DNA of 64,000 bases, taken from Cyanidium caldarium (lineage: Eukaryota > Rhodophyta > Bangiophyceae > Cyanidiales > Cyanidiaceae). The stretch lies in assembly GCA_026184775.1 (NCBI GenBank), contig JANCYW010000007.1, positions 372,001 through 436,000 on the forward strand, in the 5' to 3' direction. Position numbers and translations under genes: made by a program. The notes beneath the pieces are model-generated. The model had not been told where the DNA came from, did no database searches, and was given only the letters and a program-made list of their open reading frames with translations. Below, in pieces: positions 26,830 to 37,142 of the stretch. Numbering within the stretch: the first letter of the stretch is position 1; each line of letters starts with the position of its first letter.

Positions 26830-27167
26830 GGCGATGAAGATGCAGTGTAAAGGAATTCACGACCCCGAGAATACCAGTGCAGATGCCATCGCGTCGAGTC
26901 CCTGCGGTCCTGCCTCTCCCCGAACGAGGGGAGGAAACGTGGCCCCCGTCGTCGCACCCCCGACCGTTACGTTGCCGCAGCGCGCATCCGTCGGTGTGTC
27001 TCTTGCGCGCGATCGGGCATCGCGCGGCATGCGGTGGGCGCTGGGTCGGTACGCGCGGAGGTCCTGTCTGGCCTCCACGCGACGCTCGGGTCACGCCCAC
27101 ACCTACACACACCTCGAGGGCCGCATTCCCTGCCGCGGCATTGCCTCCCTCTGTCTCGTCTCTTTCC
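26830..27167. promoter_or_regulatory. Divergent spacer between BRAP2 and the SWIB gene
   Basis: This 338-bp spacer should contain both promoters. Frames from both flanking genes stay open into it, without conserved protein. No RNA gene or repeat was noticed. Confidence 0.35.
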
Positions 27168-28307
27168 ATGAGTCCGTCAGCGACACCGCCCGATGCGGCG
27201 GTACTGCCGGTGCTCGAATGGCTGGTGAGCTGCGTGGACCTGAGGCGGGCGTCGCTGCGGAGCATTATGGACGATTTGTCCGACAAGTTTGGCGGTCACG
27301 ACTTTACGGATCGCAAGGGGTGGATTCGCGAACAGGTCATGGGTTGTCTGCAGAAGCGCGCCGAGGCCGAGGGACAGGCCGCCAGTACGTCGGACGGCGG
27401 TGCGGCCGGCAAGGCGGAGCAGCCGGCTTCCGTCGGGCCTGCGGAGAGCACGCCGCCGAAGAAGAGGAAGAAGCGCACGTCCAAGGCGGACGCGCACTCG
27501 CCCAACCAACTCGCGACGCCGAGTCCACCGCGGACCGTGCAGACGCCGCTGCGGTTCCGGGGACTGATGGCGCCGCTGATGCTGTCGCCGGAGTTGTCGG
27601 CCATCTGCGACGACGAGCCCATTCTGCCGCAGCCGTGGGTGCTGAAGAAGCTCCACGCGTACGCCCGCGTGCACCAGTTGAAAGATCCCCACGACGGACG
27701 GCGGCTGTTGTTGGACGATGCGTTGCGGCGGGTGTTGGGCGACCACGACGGCCTGTCGTTTTTCGGGCTGAATAAGCACCTGCAGCGACACATGCGCTCC
27801 GCCGAGCGGTGCACGGAAGAGGAGCGTCAGCGCCTGGAGGCATGGCGACAAGAATGGGAGTCGAAGGGGCTCATGCAGAACCGCAAAGAACACACCCCAA
27901 CCTCGGCGCGCTCTCGCAAACGACAACGACTCCTGCTACCCGAAGGGGACGAGGAGCACAGTGACAAGAAGGGCGGTGCCGCTGAGCGCACCGCTTCCCA
28001 GTCGGATAAGCCATCGTCACCAGCACCCCCATCGGGCATCTCGCAGCCGATGTGCTTGTCAGCGGCACTGCGCGAGGTGTGCGGCGGGGCGCGCCAGCTC
28101 AGCCGCTGCGGAGTGGTCAAGGCGCTGTGGCAATACATCAAGGAGCATCAGCTGCAAGACACAACGGACAAACGCGTCATTCTCTGTGACGACAAACTGA
28201 AGCAGGTGTTCAACGGCGAGTCGCGCGTCACCGCCTTCAACATGAACAAGTACCTCAAGTGGCACCTGTTCGACCCGGCCACCGCCCAGAGCGATGTGCC
28301 CGAATAG
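27168..28307 (+). CDS. DEK-C and double SWIB/MDM2 domain chromatin protein
   Basis: The 379-aa product has an N-terminal DEK-C-like helical domain (ASLRSIMDDLSDKFGGHDFT...REQVMGCLQ). A basic nuclear-localisation patch (PPKKRKKRTSK) follows. Then there are two SWIB domains, residues ~125-205 (LSAICDDEPILPQPWVLKKLHAYARVH...LNKHLQRHM) and ~300-370 (LREVCGGARQLSRCGVVKALWQYIKEHQLQD...MNKYLKWHL). DEK-C plus SWIB is the layout of yeast Tri1/Uaf30 and plant SWIB proteins, which act in Pol I transcription or chromatin remodelling. Two SWIB domains in one chain is less common. The start at 27168 was chosen because the DEK-C domain begins 15 residues later; the frame is open to 26877. The exact complex is unknown. 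Confidence 0.88.
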   Translation: MSPSATPPDAAVLPVLEWLVSCVDLRRASLRSIMDDLSDKFGGHDFTDRKGWIREQVMGCLQKRAEAEGQAASTSDGGAAGKAEQPASVGPAESTPPKKRKKRTSKADAHSPNQLATPSPPRTVQTPLRFRGLMAPLMLSPELSAICDDEPILPQPWVLKKLHAYARVHQLKDPHDGRRLLLDDALRRVLGDHDGLSFFGLNKHLQRHMRSAERCTEEERQRLEAWRQEWESKGLMQNRKEHTPTSARSRKRQRLLLPEGDEEHSDKKGGAAERTASQSDKPSSPAPPSGISQPMCLSAALREVCGGARQLSRCGVVKALWQYIKEHQLQDTTDKRVILCDDKLKQVFNGESRVTAFNMNKYLKWHLFDPATAQSDVPE

Positions 28308-28509
28308 GGGCGGACGAGTGGAGGTGGGCACGCAAGGAGGGCATCGTACGGCTAAACAGGGTTATGCGATAGGGCGATACACGCAGGCAGGTTCTCGGTG
28401 CGGGATCCACGTCGGTCCTCCTGCCGGACGTTCTCGGTTCCGACGCGACCATCTTCTCCTGGGCGATTCTGGTCCTCGGCTCGTCCGATCTCATGGCCGC
28501 TGAGCGCGC

Positions 28510-31500
28510 ATGCCACCGGTGCGAGTGGTTGCGCGCGTCGAGGCCGTCACCGGCGTGGCGTGGCTGCATCGACGTGCTGGCGGAGGCGTGGAGTCGGGGG
28601 GCGGCTCGACGGACGCGAGCAGCAGCGCTCTGTTGTTGGTAGGCGCCGGGCCGGTGCTGGAGTGTTGGGCGGCGGAGAAGCGTCAGTTGATCTGGCAGCA
28701 AGTGCTGCTTCCGGGCCACAAGTTGCGCGGAATCGTGGCGAGCGACGATGACGAGCCGGTCGTCGGCGTCTGGGGCGGGCGCCACTGGAGCTCCTGCCGA
28801 CTGCGATATTCTTCGGCGGAGCCGGGCGCGTCGAGCGGTGTTTCGGTGGAACACTCGAAGCGCTTTCCCCATAGGATCTTGGCAGCGGTGTACTTGCCGG
28901 GGTCAGCAACCTATCCCGCAGCCCGCAGCGTTGCCCGCTTGTGCTTGGCCGACGGCCTGGCGGTCGACATCCATCGCATCGAGTCGCCCGCCGCGGCCAC
29001 CTTTGAGGAACACGTCTGGCGGGCGTTGCCCCATTGCGTCTACCGCTCGGCGGCCTGGGACGCCACCGGCACGTTATTGGCGGCGGGCGACTCGATGGGC
29101 CGCGTCCGCTGTGCGCGCGTTCCTTATCGAAATGCGGCCGAGCCGCCTCTCGAGGTGCCCTTCACTGAAGCGCGCCTGCATCGGGGACCGGTGTTCGGGC
29201 TAGCGTGGTGGCATGAAGCGAATGCTGACAACAACGACATGCTCCATGCGCAAGAGACTCCATCGCGCACCTCCAACTCGATGCTCGCCTCGTGCGGTGA
29301 GGACCGCATCGTGCGCATCACCGACGTGTGCGAGCGAGCGGCATCGGCGTTGGAAGACAAGCCCGACGCCCCGACGTACTGCTCATGGACGGCGATGACG
29401 TCTTTGCGGCTGCAACCGCGTCATGCGCTGTTCGGACATACCGCCCGTCCCTGGGCGGTGATCGTGACCGACGACCGCACCGCCTCACCGCATCCGATCG
29501 TGTTGAGCGTGGGCGAGGACGCCACCTGTCGTCTGTGGTGCCCACAGCGGGGTGCCGAGGTGGCGGTGCTGCGCGGACACGCGTTACGATCGGTGTGGTG
29601 CGTGGCGTGTTTGCCATCGGCATCGAGCACTGGCGGCGAATCCAATGTACGATGGGTGGCCACTGGCGGTGCCGACGCCACGGTGCGGCTGTACGACTTG
29701 GTGCACGAATGGCGGCGGGCAACGCAGCAGCCGTCGGCGTTGCGCTCTTGGGCACTACCACCGCTGACGGCGGTGTCCGACAGCCGGCCTCTCCTTCCAG
29801 ATGCGTCTCGCGAATTGGCCAAGTCGGTGCTGCTGTGGCCGCGCTACGCAGACTCCATCCTGGTGGCCACCGATCGCGGGCGGGTGTTGATGGTGTCGCG
29901 CGCGACAGGCGCCTGGACAGTGCTGCATGAAGACAGCGCTCCGGCGCTGTTTGTGCCAGCCAGCGCGGCCATATCGGACGACGGCCAGCTGGCCTGTTTC
30001 GGCGTCGGTTCCAGCGGCGAGGTGTTGGCGCTGCAACTGCAGCGGTCGGCAGCTGGTGCGGTGCGCGTGCTTCACCGATGGCGTTGGCGCGCCAGCGACC
30101 GAAGCGCGTCCATCGTGTATCTGCATCTAGACGAGCGTCGACGGCTTTTTTGTGCCACGCCCGATGCGCATGTGTCCATCTGGCAGTGGTGGGATTTGCG
30201 GACGACGACGACGACGACCGCCGCTGCCGCCTCGTCGCCGACTCCGGCAGCTCACTGTCTGTGTCCGTCGACCGTGCATGCCAAACCGTCGGCGGTGCTG
30301 TGCCTCGATACGCAACACGACGAGGTCGGCCTGGCGCACCGTGGTGTCGTGCTGGTGGGCCATCGATCGGGACATGTGCGCGTGCACGCCCTGCTCGAGA
30401 CCACGCCCGACGCCGCACCCTTCATGCCCTGCATCGCTCTGATACACGTCCACACCGACCGCGTGGCCGCCATGGCCTGTGTGCGACGCTACGAGAGTGG
30501 TCATGCAACGGGACGGGCGAGCGGTTTTGCCGACATCCTCGCTTTCAGCATGGACGGTCGCCTCTCCACCCTGCGACTGCGATGGCGCTGGCAGGGACCG
30601 CAGCGCCGACTGCAGCAGCTGACCGCACAAGTGATTCGCCTGCAGTCGGGCGGCACCGAGTTCACCGTGGCCGATCGGTTGGTGCCGATGCGGTCGTCGA
30701 GAGACGATCCGGATCCGTTCGCAGGTTCTTTGTCGTCGTCGTCGTCGTCGTGGATTGCCGCCGGCTTTCACGCCGACGCCTACGGCGCCTGGCAGTATGG
30801 CGATGCGCAAGAGCTGTTGCGCGTCCGTTGCGGCGGGTGGCGTCGACCGCACGACTTGGCGGTGTGCACGCCAGATGCGGACGAGTGCTCGGCAACCGAG
30901 AGAGAGGATGCGGTGGGGGAGGCGGTGCTGGCATATTGGAAATGTGATGGCCTCCATGTGTTTACCCAGATGTTGCCCGCATCCATGCGCAGCAACGGTT
31001 GCCATATAGCGGGCAATCGCTTGCGGATACCCGGCCACGGTATGCGCATCAACGCGGTGGCTGTGGTGCCCGCCCGAGCGCCCGACGCTCGACAGGACTC
31101 TCGTTCCCGTCGGTGGCCGACGGACTGGTGGCTGATCAGCGGTGCGGAGGACACGGCGCTCGGTCAGTATCGACTGCGGCAGCGGCCGGGCAGCACCCGA
31201 TTGCAATGGATATCGGCCGACCAGCATGCACACGAGGCGGGCGTATTGAGTGTGACGGCGTGCTGGTGGTGCGACGGCGGCGGGTCTCCGGGCGCGGTAC
31301 CTCGTTGTTTGGTGGCGAGCGCTGGCGGGCACGACGCGCTTTTCTTGTGGCAAGTGCAGCGGACCGGTCTGGTGCAGTTGGGTCGCGGCACCGCCCGCGT
31401 CGAGCGCTGTGATATAGTGCGATGGGCACGGCAGACACGTGGGGAGTGTCTGGCACGGGTGATCGCGGTGGACCTGATCATCGCTGCGGAATGGGGTATG

Positions 31501-32310
31501 TCTGCGACGGATGGGGTGTTGCTGGCGAGCGGCCGCAGCGATGGCACGCTGTGCTTGCATAGCGCGCGACCCAATGGGCAGCAAGAAGAGGTGTCCAACA
31601 TGGCGCGTTGGCCGCACAAGCCATGGCGCATCGACTGCCTGGCGGTGGTGCGCCTGCCACCGAACACCTATCCGCGGTGCGTGGCCTTTGGGAGGTACCC
31701 GAATGTTCTGCTCGTCGGAGACTCGTCGGGCCACATCACGCTGTTCCGGACGACGAGAGCAAGGGATGCCGAGTCGCGTATCTCGCTGGTGCCCGACACA
31801 CAGGTGGCCCAGCAACACGCCTTCACGGTGAACGCGCTGGCGGTGGAGACGGTGACCGATGTGCACCGCCAGCCGGCCGCCCTGATCTGCAGCGGTGGCG
31901 ATGATCAGCGAGTGCGCGTAGCGCTGGTATCACTCCCTGGCCACCGCGTCCTCTGGCGCAGCGAGTGGCCGCCCTGGCATGCCAGCGCAGTGCTCGGGGT
32001 GCACTGGCAGCAGTGTGCAGCGGAGACGGCCGATGCGCCGGAGTGGACATTGCGCGGGCGCCTCTTCTCCTTGGCAGCCGACCAGCGCCTGGTGACGCAC
32101 ACGCTGACGCTATACAACTCGGACAGCGCAACCGATGGGGCTTCTTATCATGCGAACTTGGTGCGAGAGGCACTCCATACTACCTCCATCGGTGATCCGT
32201 CCTCGCTGTGCGTCCGTGAGGCGGGCCGCCTCGTGGTCATCGCCGGCGACGGCTTCGAGGTGTTGCGTGTAGAGGTAGACCCTGCAACCGACTCGCACTC
32301 CACGCCCTGA
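28510..32310 (+). CDS. WDR6: WDR6/Rtt10-type WD40 protein, tRNA 2'-O-methylation partner
   Basis: WDR6 (yeast Trm734/Rtt10) is a large multi-propeller WD40 protein. It partners with FTSJ1/Trm7 for 2'-O-methylation of the tRNA wobble position 34. The 1266-aa length and repeat layout fit. Evidence for WD repeats includes HRGPVFGLAWWHE followed by SCGEDRIVRITDV; FGHTARPWAVIVTDD followed by VLSVGEDATCRLWCP; LRGHALRSVWCVACLP followed by VATGGADATVRLYDL; and late repeats around GMRINAVAVV...LISGAEDTALGQYRL. A Ser run encoded by a GTC repeat lies near residue 740. There are no transmembrane segments. Two proteins of tRNA anticodon modification (this and Elp3) lie in the window, though not adjacent. 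Confidence 0.88.
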   Translation: MPPVRVVARVEAVTGVAWLHRRAGGGVESGGGSTDASSSALLLVGAGPVLECWAAEKRQLIWQQVLLPGHKLRGIVASDDDEPVVGVWGGRHWSSCRLRYSSAEPGASSGVSVEHSKRFPHRILAAVYLPGSATYPAARSVARLCLADGLAVDIHRIESPAAATFEEHVWRALPHCVYRSAAWDATGTLLAAGDSMGRVRCARVPYRNAAEPPLEVPFTEARLHRGPVFGLAWWHEANADNNDMLHAQETPSRTSNSMLASCGEDRIVRITDVCERAASALEDKPDAPTYCSWTAMTSLRLQPRHALFGHTARPWAVIVTDDRTASPHPIVLSVGEDATCRLWCPQRGAEVAVLRGHALRSVWCVACLPSASSTGGESNVRWVATGGADATVRLYDLVHEWRRATQQPSALRSWALPPLTAVSDSRPLLPDASRELAKSVLLWPRYADSILVATDRGRVLMVSRATGAWTVLHEDSAPALFVPASAAISDDGQLACFGVGSSGEVLALQLQRSAAGAVRVLHRWRWRASDRSASIVYLHLDERRRLFCATPDAHVSIWQWWDLRTTTTTTAAAASSPTPAAHCLCPSTVHAKPSAVLCLDTQHDEVGLAHRGVVLVGHRSGHVRVHALLETTPDAAPFMPCIALIHVHTDRVAAMACVRRYESGHATGRASGFADILAFSMDGRLSTLRLRWRWQGPQRRLQQLTAQVIRLQSGGTEFTVADRLVPMRSSRDDPDPFAGSLSSSSSSWIAAGFHADAYGAWQYGDAQELLRVRCGGWRRPHDLAVCTPDADECSATEREDAVGEAVLAYWKCDGLHVFTQMLPASMRSNGCHIAGNRLRIPGHGMRINAVAVVPARAPDARQDSRSRRWPTDWWLISGAEDTALGQYRLRQRPGSTRLQWISADQHAHEAGVLSVTACWWCDGGGSPGAVPRCLVASAGGHDALFLWQVQRTGLVQLGRGTARVERCDIVRWARQTRGECLARVIAVDLIIAAEWGMSATDGVLLASGRSDGTLCLHSARPNGQQEEVSNMARWPHKPWRIDCLAVVRLPPNTYPRCVAFGRYPNVLLVGDSSGHITLFRTTRARDAESRISLVPDTQVAQQHAFTVNALAVETVTDVHRQPAALICSGGDDQRVRVALVSLPGHRVLWRSEWPPWHASAVLGVHWQQCAAETADAPEWTLRGRLFSLAADQRLVTHTLTLYNSDSATDGASYHANLVREALHTTSIGDPSSLCVREAGRLVVIAGDGFEVLRVEVDPATDSHSTP

Positions 32311-32443
32311 ACGGTGACGTGCCGTAAGAGTGTCTCACTCTAGGGCAGCGTATACAGGGAGCGTGTCTCCAGCCCCCGAGATCCAGCGTCCTTGGCGGTG
32401 CGCGCGCCGTCCGCCCATCGCGCGCGGGGAGGATCGATCGATC

Positions 32444-32465
32444 GACGACGACGACGACGACGACG
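32444..32465. repeat. (GAC)n trinucleotide run upstream of glucosidase II alpha
   Basis: Seven perfect GAC units follow a GATC-rich run in the 5' region of the glucosidase gene, about 50 bp before the chosen start. The frame is open through it from 32392. Confidence 0.75.
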
Positions 32466-32517
32466 GCCAACGGTGATCTGGGTGGCGAGGCACGACCTCG
32501 TGCAACCTCCCACGGAC

Positions 32518-35403
32518 ATGGGTCTGGCCTGGAGCAGGTGGGTGGAGGTGTTGCTGGTGACGGCGCTGTGCTTGGCACTGCTGGCCGATGCGGCAGAGTG
32601 GCACAAGTTTCGTAAATGTGATGAGCTGGCGTTTTGTGAGCGGCACCGGGAGGCGGGCCGGCGGGCGGCCGACGGGGAGTACGCCCGGAGGCGTGGAGGG
32701 GATGGGAGTGGATCGTTCCAGCTGGGAAACATCACGCGATGGCACGTGTTGCGCGGAGCACCTCCTGAGGTGGATCGCGACGGTCGGTGGTTGCGTTTCG
32801 TGGTGGCCGGTGGGTCGGAGCGTGCTTCCCAGAATGGCACTGCTGGATCGGTGCGGCTGGAGGTGGCGGTGGCGGCCGCAACGGAGACCATCTTTGCAGT
32901 GCGGGCGTTGCGAGCATACTCGGTGGCGGAGCACGCTCCTAGGAGGTGGTTGTGGCGACGGGAGGCACCGCCGCCGGCTGAGGAGGATCGCTTCCGACCC
33001 ACGGACGACGTGGTGCGACTGGCGGAACCGCCACTGCCATTGAGGCGACGCGGCACCGACGGCGACCCGGCGTGTGCAGTGGTGGACGGCGACGCGGAGA
33101 GCACTTGGATCACCGTGAACGATCGTGCTGCGCAACTTCCATCGTATCCGATGCTGCGCATCCAGCACCAGCCGTTCCGCATCGAGCTGTATGCGCAAGG
33201 GATGCGAGTGGCCCGCGCGCAACGCGGCCAGCTCACGCCGCATGCGGTGGTGAACGCGCGCGACTTGTGGTACATGCACCCGCTGGACGCCAACGACACT
33301 GCATCCGCCTCCGTGGCCGCCGACGTGCTGTTTCCGCGCGCCCAGTGCGCCCTCGGCCTGCCACAGCACACGCTCAACTTGCGTCTGCCCAACACCCACA
33401 ATACCACGCCCATCCGCCTGTACAATCTGGACGTGTTCGAGTACGAATTGGAGAAGGAGCTGGGGCTGTACGGCTCCATCCCCATGGTGATGGCATTCGG
33501 CGGTTCGAACGACACCGTCGGTGCGCTGTGGATGCCCGCCAGCGAGACGTACGTGGATGTGCGGCCGGTGGATCCGTCTGGACGTGACCGCGGCGTCCAC
33601 GTGCATTTCTACTCCGAGCACGGCGTGCCCGAGCTGTTCCTCTTCGCCGGCCCGCACCCACAAGCGGTGGCCCGCCAACTGGCACAGCTGACCGGCCCGC
33701 CGGCCATGCCGCCGCTGTTCGCGCTCGGCTATCACCAGTCGCGCTGGAATTACCTCGACGAGTCGGATGTGCGGCAGGTGAACGCGCAGCTCGACGCGCA
33801 CGACATTCCCTGCGACGTGCTCTGGCTGGACATCGAGCACACCGACGCCAAGAAGTACTTCACCTGGGATGTGCGCAAGTTCCCGCACCCGGATCGGTTG
33901 CAGCGCGAGTTGGCCACGCGCAGCGGCCGCCAGCTGGTCACCATCGTCGACCCGCACATCAAGAGCGAGCCGGGATACTCGGTGCACGAGGCCGCTCGGA
34001 GACACGGCTGGTACGTGAAGCAGGCCGACGGCGTGACCGATTACGATGGACACTGCTGGCCCGGCCGCAGCCACTACATCGATTTCGCGGACGCGGCGGT
34101 GCGGCAGGCGTGGGCATCACGCTTCACCCCCGAGCACTACCCGTTTATGACCGAGCACCTGCACATCTGGGTGGACATGAACGAGCCGTCGGTGTTCAGC
34201 GGGCCCGAGGGCACCATGCCGAAAGATGCGCGACATGTGCGCGGCCGCTGGGCACACGGCCAGCTGCACAACATCTACGGACATTATATGCAGCGGGCCA
34301 CGTTTCAGGGTTTGAAACAGGGCCGCCACGGACGGCAGCGGCCGTTTGTGTTGTCGCGCTCCTTCTTCACCGGCACGCAGCGGTACGGCGCGGTGTGGAC
34401 GGGCGATAACCGCGCCGACTGGGCACACCTGCGCGTCACGGTGCCGATGTTGTTGTCGATGGGCGTGGGCGGGCTGTCGTTCGTGGGTGCGGATGTGGGC
34501 GGGTTTTTTGGCGATCCATCGCCCGAGCTGTTGGTGCGGTGGTATCAGGTGGCCGCCTTTCAGCCGTTCTTCCGAGCGCACGCCCACCTGGACACCAAAC
34601 GCCGCGAGCCGTGGCTGTTCGGCGAGCCGTACACCGCGGCGATCCGCGCGGCCATCGAAGAGCGCTACGCCCTGCTGCCGTATTGGTATACGTTGCTGGC
34701 CACCGAGGGCGGCGTGCCGCCGATGCGTCCGCTGGCGTACGAGTTCCCCGACGACGCCGAGGTGACGGCCGCGCAGTCGAGTTGGATGGTGGGCGCGGCG
34801 CTCTTGGTGGCACCGGTGATGCAGGAGGCGCCGTCGCTGCACCTGGTGGACTTGCCGGGCGACGCCTCGGTGCTGTGGTATGCGCTAGGCGAGCGGGCGT
34901 CACGGTTGCACGCCGGTGTGGTGGCGGTGCACCGCGGCGGCGATCAGGTGGAGTATGCAGCACCGGGTCTGCAGCAGACATTTACGTATCAGCGCGGCGG
35001 TACGGTGGTGGCACGGCGGGAGCGGCGGCGCAAGAGCGCGGCGGCCGCAGTGAACGATCCCTACACCCTACACGTGGCGCTCGATGCGCGGGGAGGTGCT
35101 CGCGGCCGCCTCTATATCGATGACGGGCGATCGTATGCGTATCGGCAAGGGGCGTACTGGCTGGTGGAACTGCAGACGGAGGCGCCAGAGGACCAGACCG
35201 CGGCGGCAGTGTGGTTGTGTGGTCGGCGTACCGACCCGGGCCTCGTTACCGATGCGACGGCATTCGACGGTGCGCCTGCCACCCTCGAGCGCATCGTGGT
35301 GTATGCGCCATGTGGCCAGCGCGCCGTCCTGAAACGCCCAAACGTCACCTCGCTCGCCCAACCGCACTGGCAAGTACGCGTTGCCCTTCCGTGCCGCATC
35401 TAA
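32518..35403 (+). CDS. GANAB: ER glucosidase II alpha subunit (GH31)
   Basis: Glucosidase II trims the inner two glucoses from N-glycans in the ER and drives the calnexin/calreticulin cycle. The 961-aa product starts with a signal peptide (VEVLLVTALCLALLADAAEW) and then the family's Cys-containing FRKCDELAFCERHRE segment. It has the GH31 N-terminal beta-domain and the (beta/alpha)8 barrel with the nucleophile motif WVDMNEPSVF (Asp553). A later segment, FVGADVGGFFG, supplies barrel-end residues. There is no ER-retention tetrapeptide, which is normal because the beta subunit provides retention. Starting at 32518 places the signal peptide correctly. The gene converges with the amine-oxidase-like gene with only 24 bp between stops. 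Confidence 0.95.
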   Translation: MGLAWSRWVEVLLVTALCLALLADAAEWHKFRKCDELAFCERHREAGRRAADGEYARRRGGDGSGSFQLGNITRWHVLRGAPPEVDRDGRWLRFVVAGGSERASQNGTAGSVRLEVAVAAATETIFAVRALRAYSVAEHAPRRWLWRREAPPPAEEDRFRPTDDVVRLAEPPLPLRRRGTDGDPACAVVDGDAESTWITVNDRAAQLPSYPMLRIQHQPFRIELYAQGMRVARAQRGQLTPHAVVNARDLWYMHPLDANDTASASVAADVLFPRAQCALGLPQHTLNLRLPNTHNTTPIRLYNLDVFEYELEKELGLYGSIPMVMAFGGSNDTVGALWMPASETYVDVRPVDPSGRDRGVHVHFYSEHGVPELFLFAGPHPQAVARQLAQLTGPPAMPPLFALGYHQSRWNYLDESDVRQVNAQLDAHDIPCDVLWLDIEHTDAKKYFTWDVRKFPHPDRLQRELATRSGRQLVTIVDPHIKSEPGYSVHEAARRHGWYVKQADGVTDYDGHCWPGRSHYIDFADAAVRQAWASRFTPEHYPFMTEHLHIWVDMNEPSVFSGPEGTMPKDARHVRGRWAHGQLHNIYGHYMQRATFQGLKQGRHGRQRPFVLSRSFFTGTQRYGAVWTGDNRADWAHLRVTVPMLLSMGVGGLSFVGADVGGFFGDPSPELLVRWYQVAAFQPFFRAHAHLDTKRREPWLFGEPYTAAIRAAIEERYALLPYWYTLLATEGGVPPMRPLAYEFPDDAEVTAAQSSWMVGAALLVAPVMQEAPSLHLVDLPGDASVLWYALGERASRLHAGVVAVHRGGDQVEYAAPGLQQTFTYQRGGTVVARRERRRKSAAAAVNDPYTLHVALDARGGARGRLYIDDGRSYAYRQGAYWLVELQTEAPEDQTAAAVWLCGRRTDPGLVTDATAFDGAPATLERIVVYAPCGQRAVLKRPNVTSLAQPHWQVRVALPCRI

Positions 35404-35427
35404 ACCGCGCGATATCACCAGGAAATT

Positions 35428-36867
35428 TCAGGCGCGCTTGTTTCCCTGCCGCGCGCGCCGGCCATACACCACTCGCGTCACCATGTCGTAGAAACGCTTG
35501 GCGTCGGCATCCTCGGCGAACGGATACATACCCGCCGCCACCACCTCTGCATCCCTCGCTGCATAGCGGGCACACATCTCCGCGGCCGCCAGTCCGGACA
35601 CCACCGCCACCTCGTGCAAATTCATCAGCGTCCACGAACCGGCAAACCAGACGTTGTCGTAGCGACCGCCCTGTGCATACCGCATGAAGGGCACGGCGAA
35701 CGCAAAATGCTTCCACTCGTGCGACATCTGTTTCCACCAACGCGTCAACACGGTGTGGTCGGAGCGTATCTCCTCGATGGTCCAGCGGTGACGTTCACGC
35801 TCGTCCAGAAAGATGGTCTGGAAGAGAGGCAGGCGCTTGCCGGAGGCGTCACGCAGCTGCGGCTGGTAGGAGGAGAGCGCAAAGCTCATGTCGATGCGCG
35901 CGGGGTCCTGCGGGTCGGTCCGCACGAAATACATGTCGGCGCGCTCCTCCATATCGATTTCGTAGTACTTGCGCATGTACTCCAGGTCGGTGTGAGTGAC
36001 GGTCACGTCGCGGTAGTAGCGCACGTTGCCCAGCGCCTGTCGCTGCATCCAGGTGGCTTGGCGACCGAGCAGCTGCAGCGCGGTGTCCGCATCGCACGCC
36101 AGGATCACCTGGTCGAACGACTCGCGCACACCGGCGGTATCGGTCACCAGCACTCGGTTGGGCAGCGGTTGCACCCGCTGCGCAGCGCGTCCTAGGTGCA
36201 CCGCGTGCAGATGCGGGCTCTGGAGGGCGCGCGAGTAGATGGCGTGCAGGTTGTCGAACGAGAACATCTGCGGCTGCGACGACAGCAGCCGATCGGGATC
36301 GTATTCGAACAGGCGCAACGTGTCGTCGGTGAACACCTGCGCGACGACGAGGCTGGGCACGCGCGGCGTCTGATTGCCGGTGCCGAAGAAGAGCGCCGTG
36401 AGCGGCAACGCCATGAGGTTGGCAAATTCGCTGGAGAAACCGCGCAGCCATAATAGCGTGCGAATGGGCACCAGTGCGTACAGTACCGGATAGCGGTGTA
36501 CGTGCTGCATGAGTTGGCCGAATCGGCGAATCTCCGGCCGCAGCCGCCGCACCAGCTCGGTCTCCAGCTCGGCGCCGTAGTTGTTCCACCAAGTGGGTCC
36601 TTTGCCGAAATTGATGGTCATGTGCACTGGGCGCGGCTCGAATCCCAATTGGCGGTGCCAGACGATGGTGTTGCGGTACGTAGGCGCCCCGCCTTGCACG
36701 CCGTCGTTGAACCAGTAGCCGTCCCAGTGCCGGGTCGTGGCCACCCCGCCCGGTTCATCCGCGGCCTCCCACACGTGTACCTCGAATGAATCGGGGTATC
36801 GTGACAAACTCCACGCTGCCGCACATCCCGCCGCTCCAGCCCCTATGATGAGCACTTTATCGGGCAT
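35428..36867 (-). CDS. FAD-dependent amine oxidase-like oxidoreductase
   Basis: This 479-aa flavoprotein starts with a classic Rossmann dinucleotide motif (VLIIGAGAAGCAAAWSLSR) and the following acidic strand end (VHVWEAADEPGGVA). It has the amine-oxidase family's central FAD/substrate domain (VLVTDTAGVRESFDQVILACDADTA) and the C-terminal FAD motif VWFAGSWTLMNLHEVAVVSGLAAAE. It resembles predicted NAD/FAD-binding proteins of the COG2907 type more than true polyamine oxidases, and the substrate is unknown. There is no clear signal peptide, but the C-terminus is basic. The Met at 36867 begins directly at the Rossmann motif; the open frame continues to 37065 without similarity. Confidence 0.85.
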   Translation of the reverse strand: MPDKVLIIGAGAAGCAAAWSLSRYPDSFEVHVWEAADEPGGVATTRHWDGYWFNDGVQGGAPTYRNTIVWHRQLGFEPRPVHMTINFGKGPTWWNNYGAELETELVRRLRPEIRRFGQLMQHVHRYPVLYALVPIRTLLWLRGFSSEFANLMALPLTALFFGTGNQTPRVPSLVVAQVFTDDTLRLFEYDPDRLLSSQPQMFSFDNLHAIYSRALQSPHLHAVHLGRAAQRVQPLPNRVLVTDTAGVRESFDQVILACDADTALQLLGRQATWMQRQALGNVRYYRDVTVTHTDLEYMRKYYEIDMEERADMYFVRTDPQDPARIDMSFALSSYQPQLRDASGKRLPLFQTIFLDERERHRWTIEEIRSDHTVLTRWWKQMSHEWKHFAFAVPFMRYAQGGRYDNVWFAGSWTLMNLHEVAVVSGLAAAEMCARYAARDAEVVAAGMYPFAEDADAKRFYDMVTRVVYGRRARQGNKRA

Positions 36868-37142
36868 GAGGCCGCGTGACCCGGTGATCCACCACCGTGG
36901 CGGGCGTGAACGGACGAAATCGCTCGTGCGCTGCGATCTGGCGCGAGCATGCGTGTGCGGCGCGAGCATGTTCACGGTGGACCGCCGTGACTGCTGCTCC
37001 CCACACTCCCAGGCACTCAAAATGCCTGTTCCTGTTCTCTCACAGCTCGGTCCTTTACTGTCCACGAGCCGCGCTCGTCTCTTTCGATGTGCGTGAGGCG
37101 CCGACTCAGCATTCTACCGTTTGTTCTGTTCCGCTCTTTCCA

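Noticed and set aside
9785-32465. Recurring GAC/GTC runs as a possible CRISPR-like or dispersed repeat
   Set aside because: They are simple trinucleotide microsatellites, mostly coding for Ser or Asp tracts, without spacers. No CRISPR array is present in the window.
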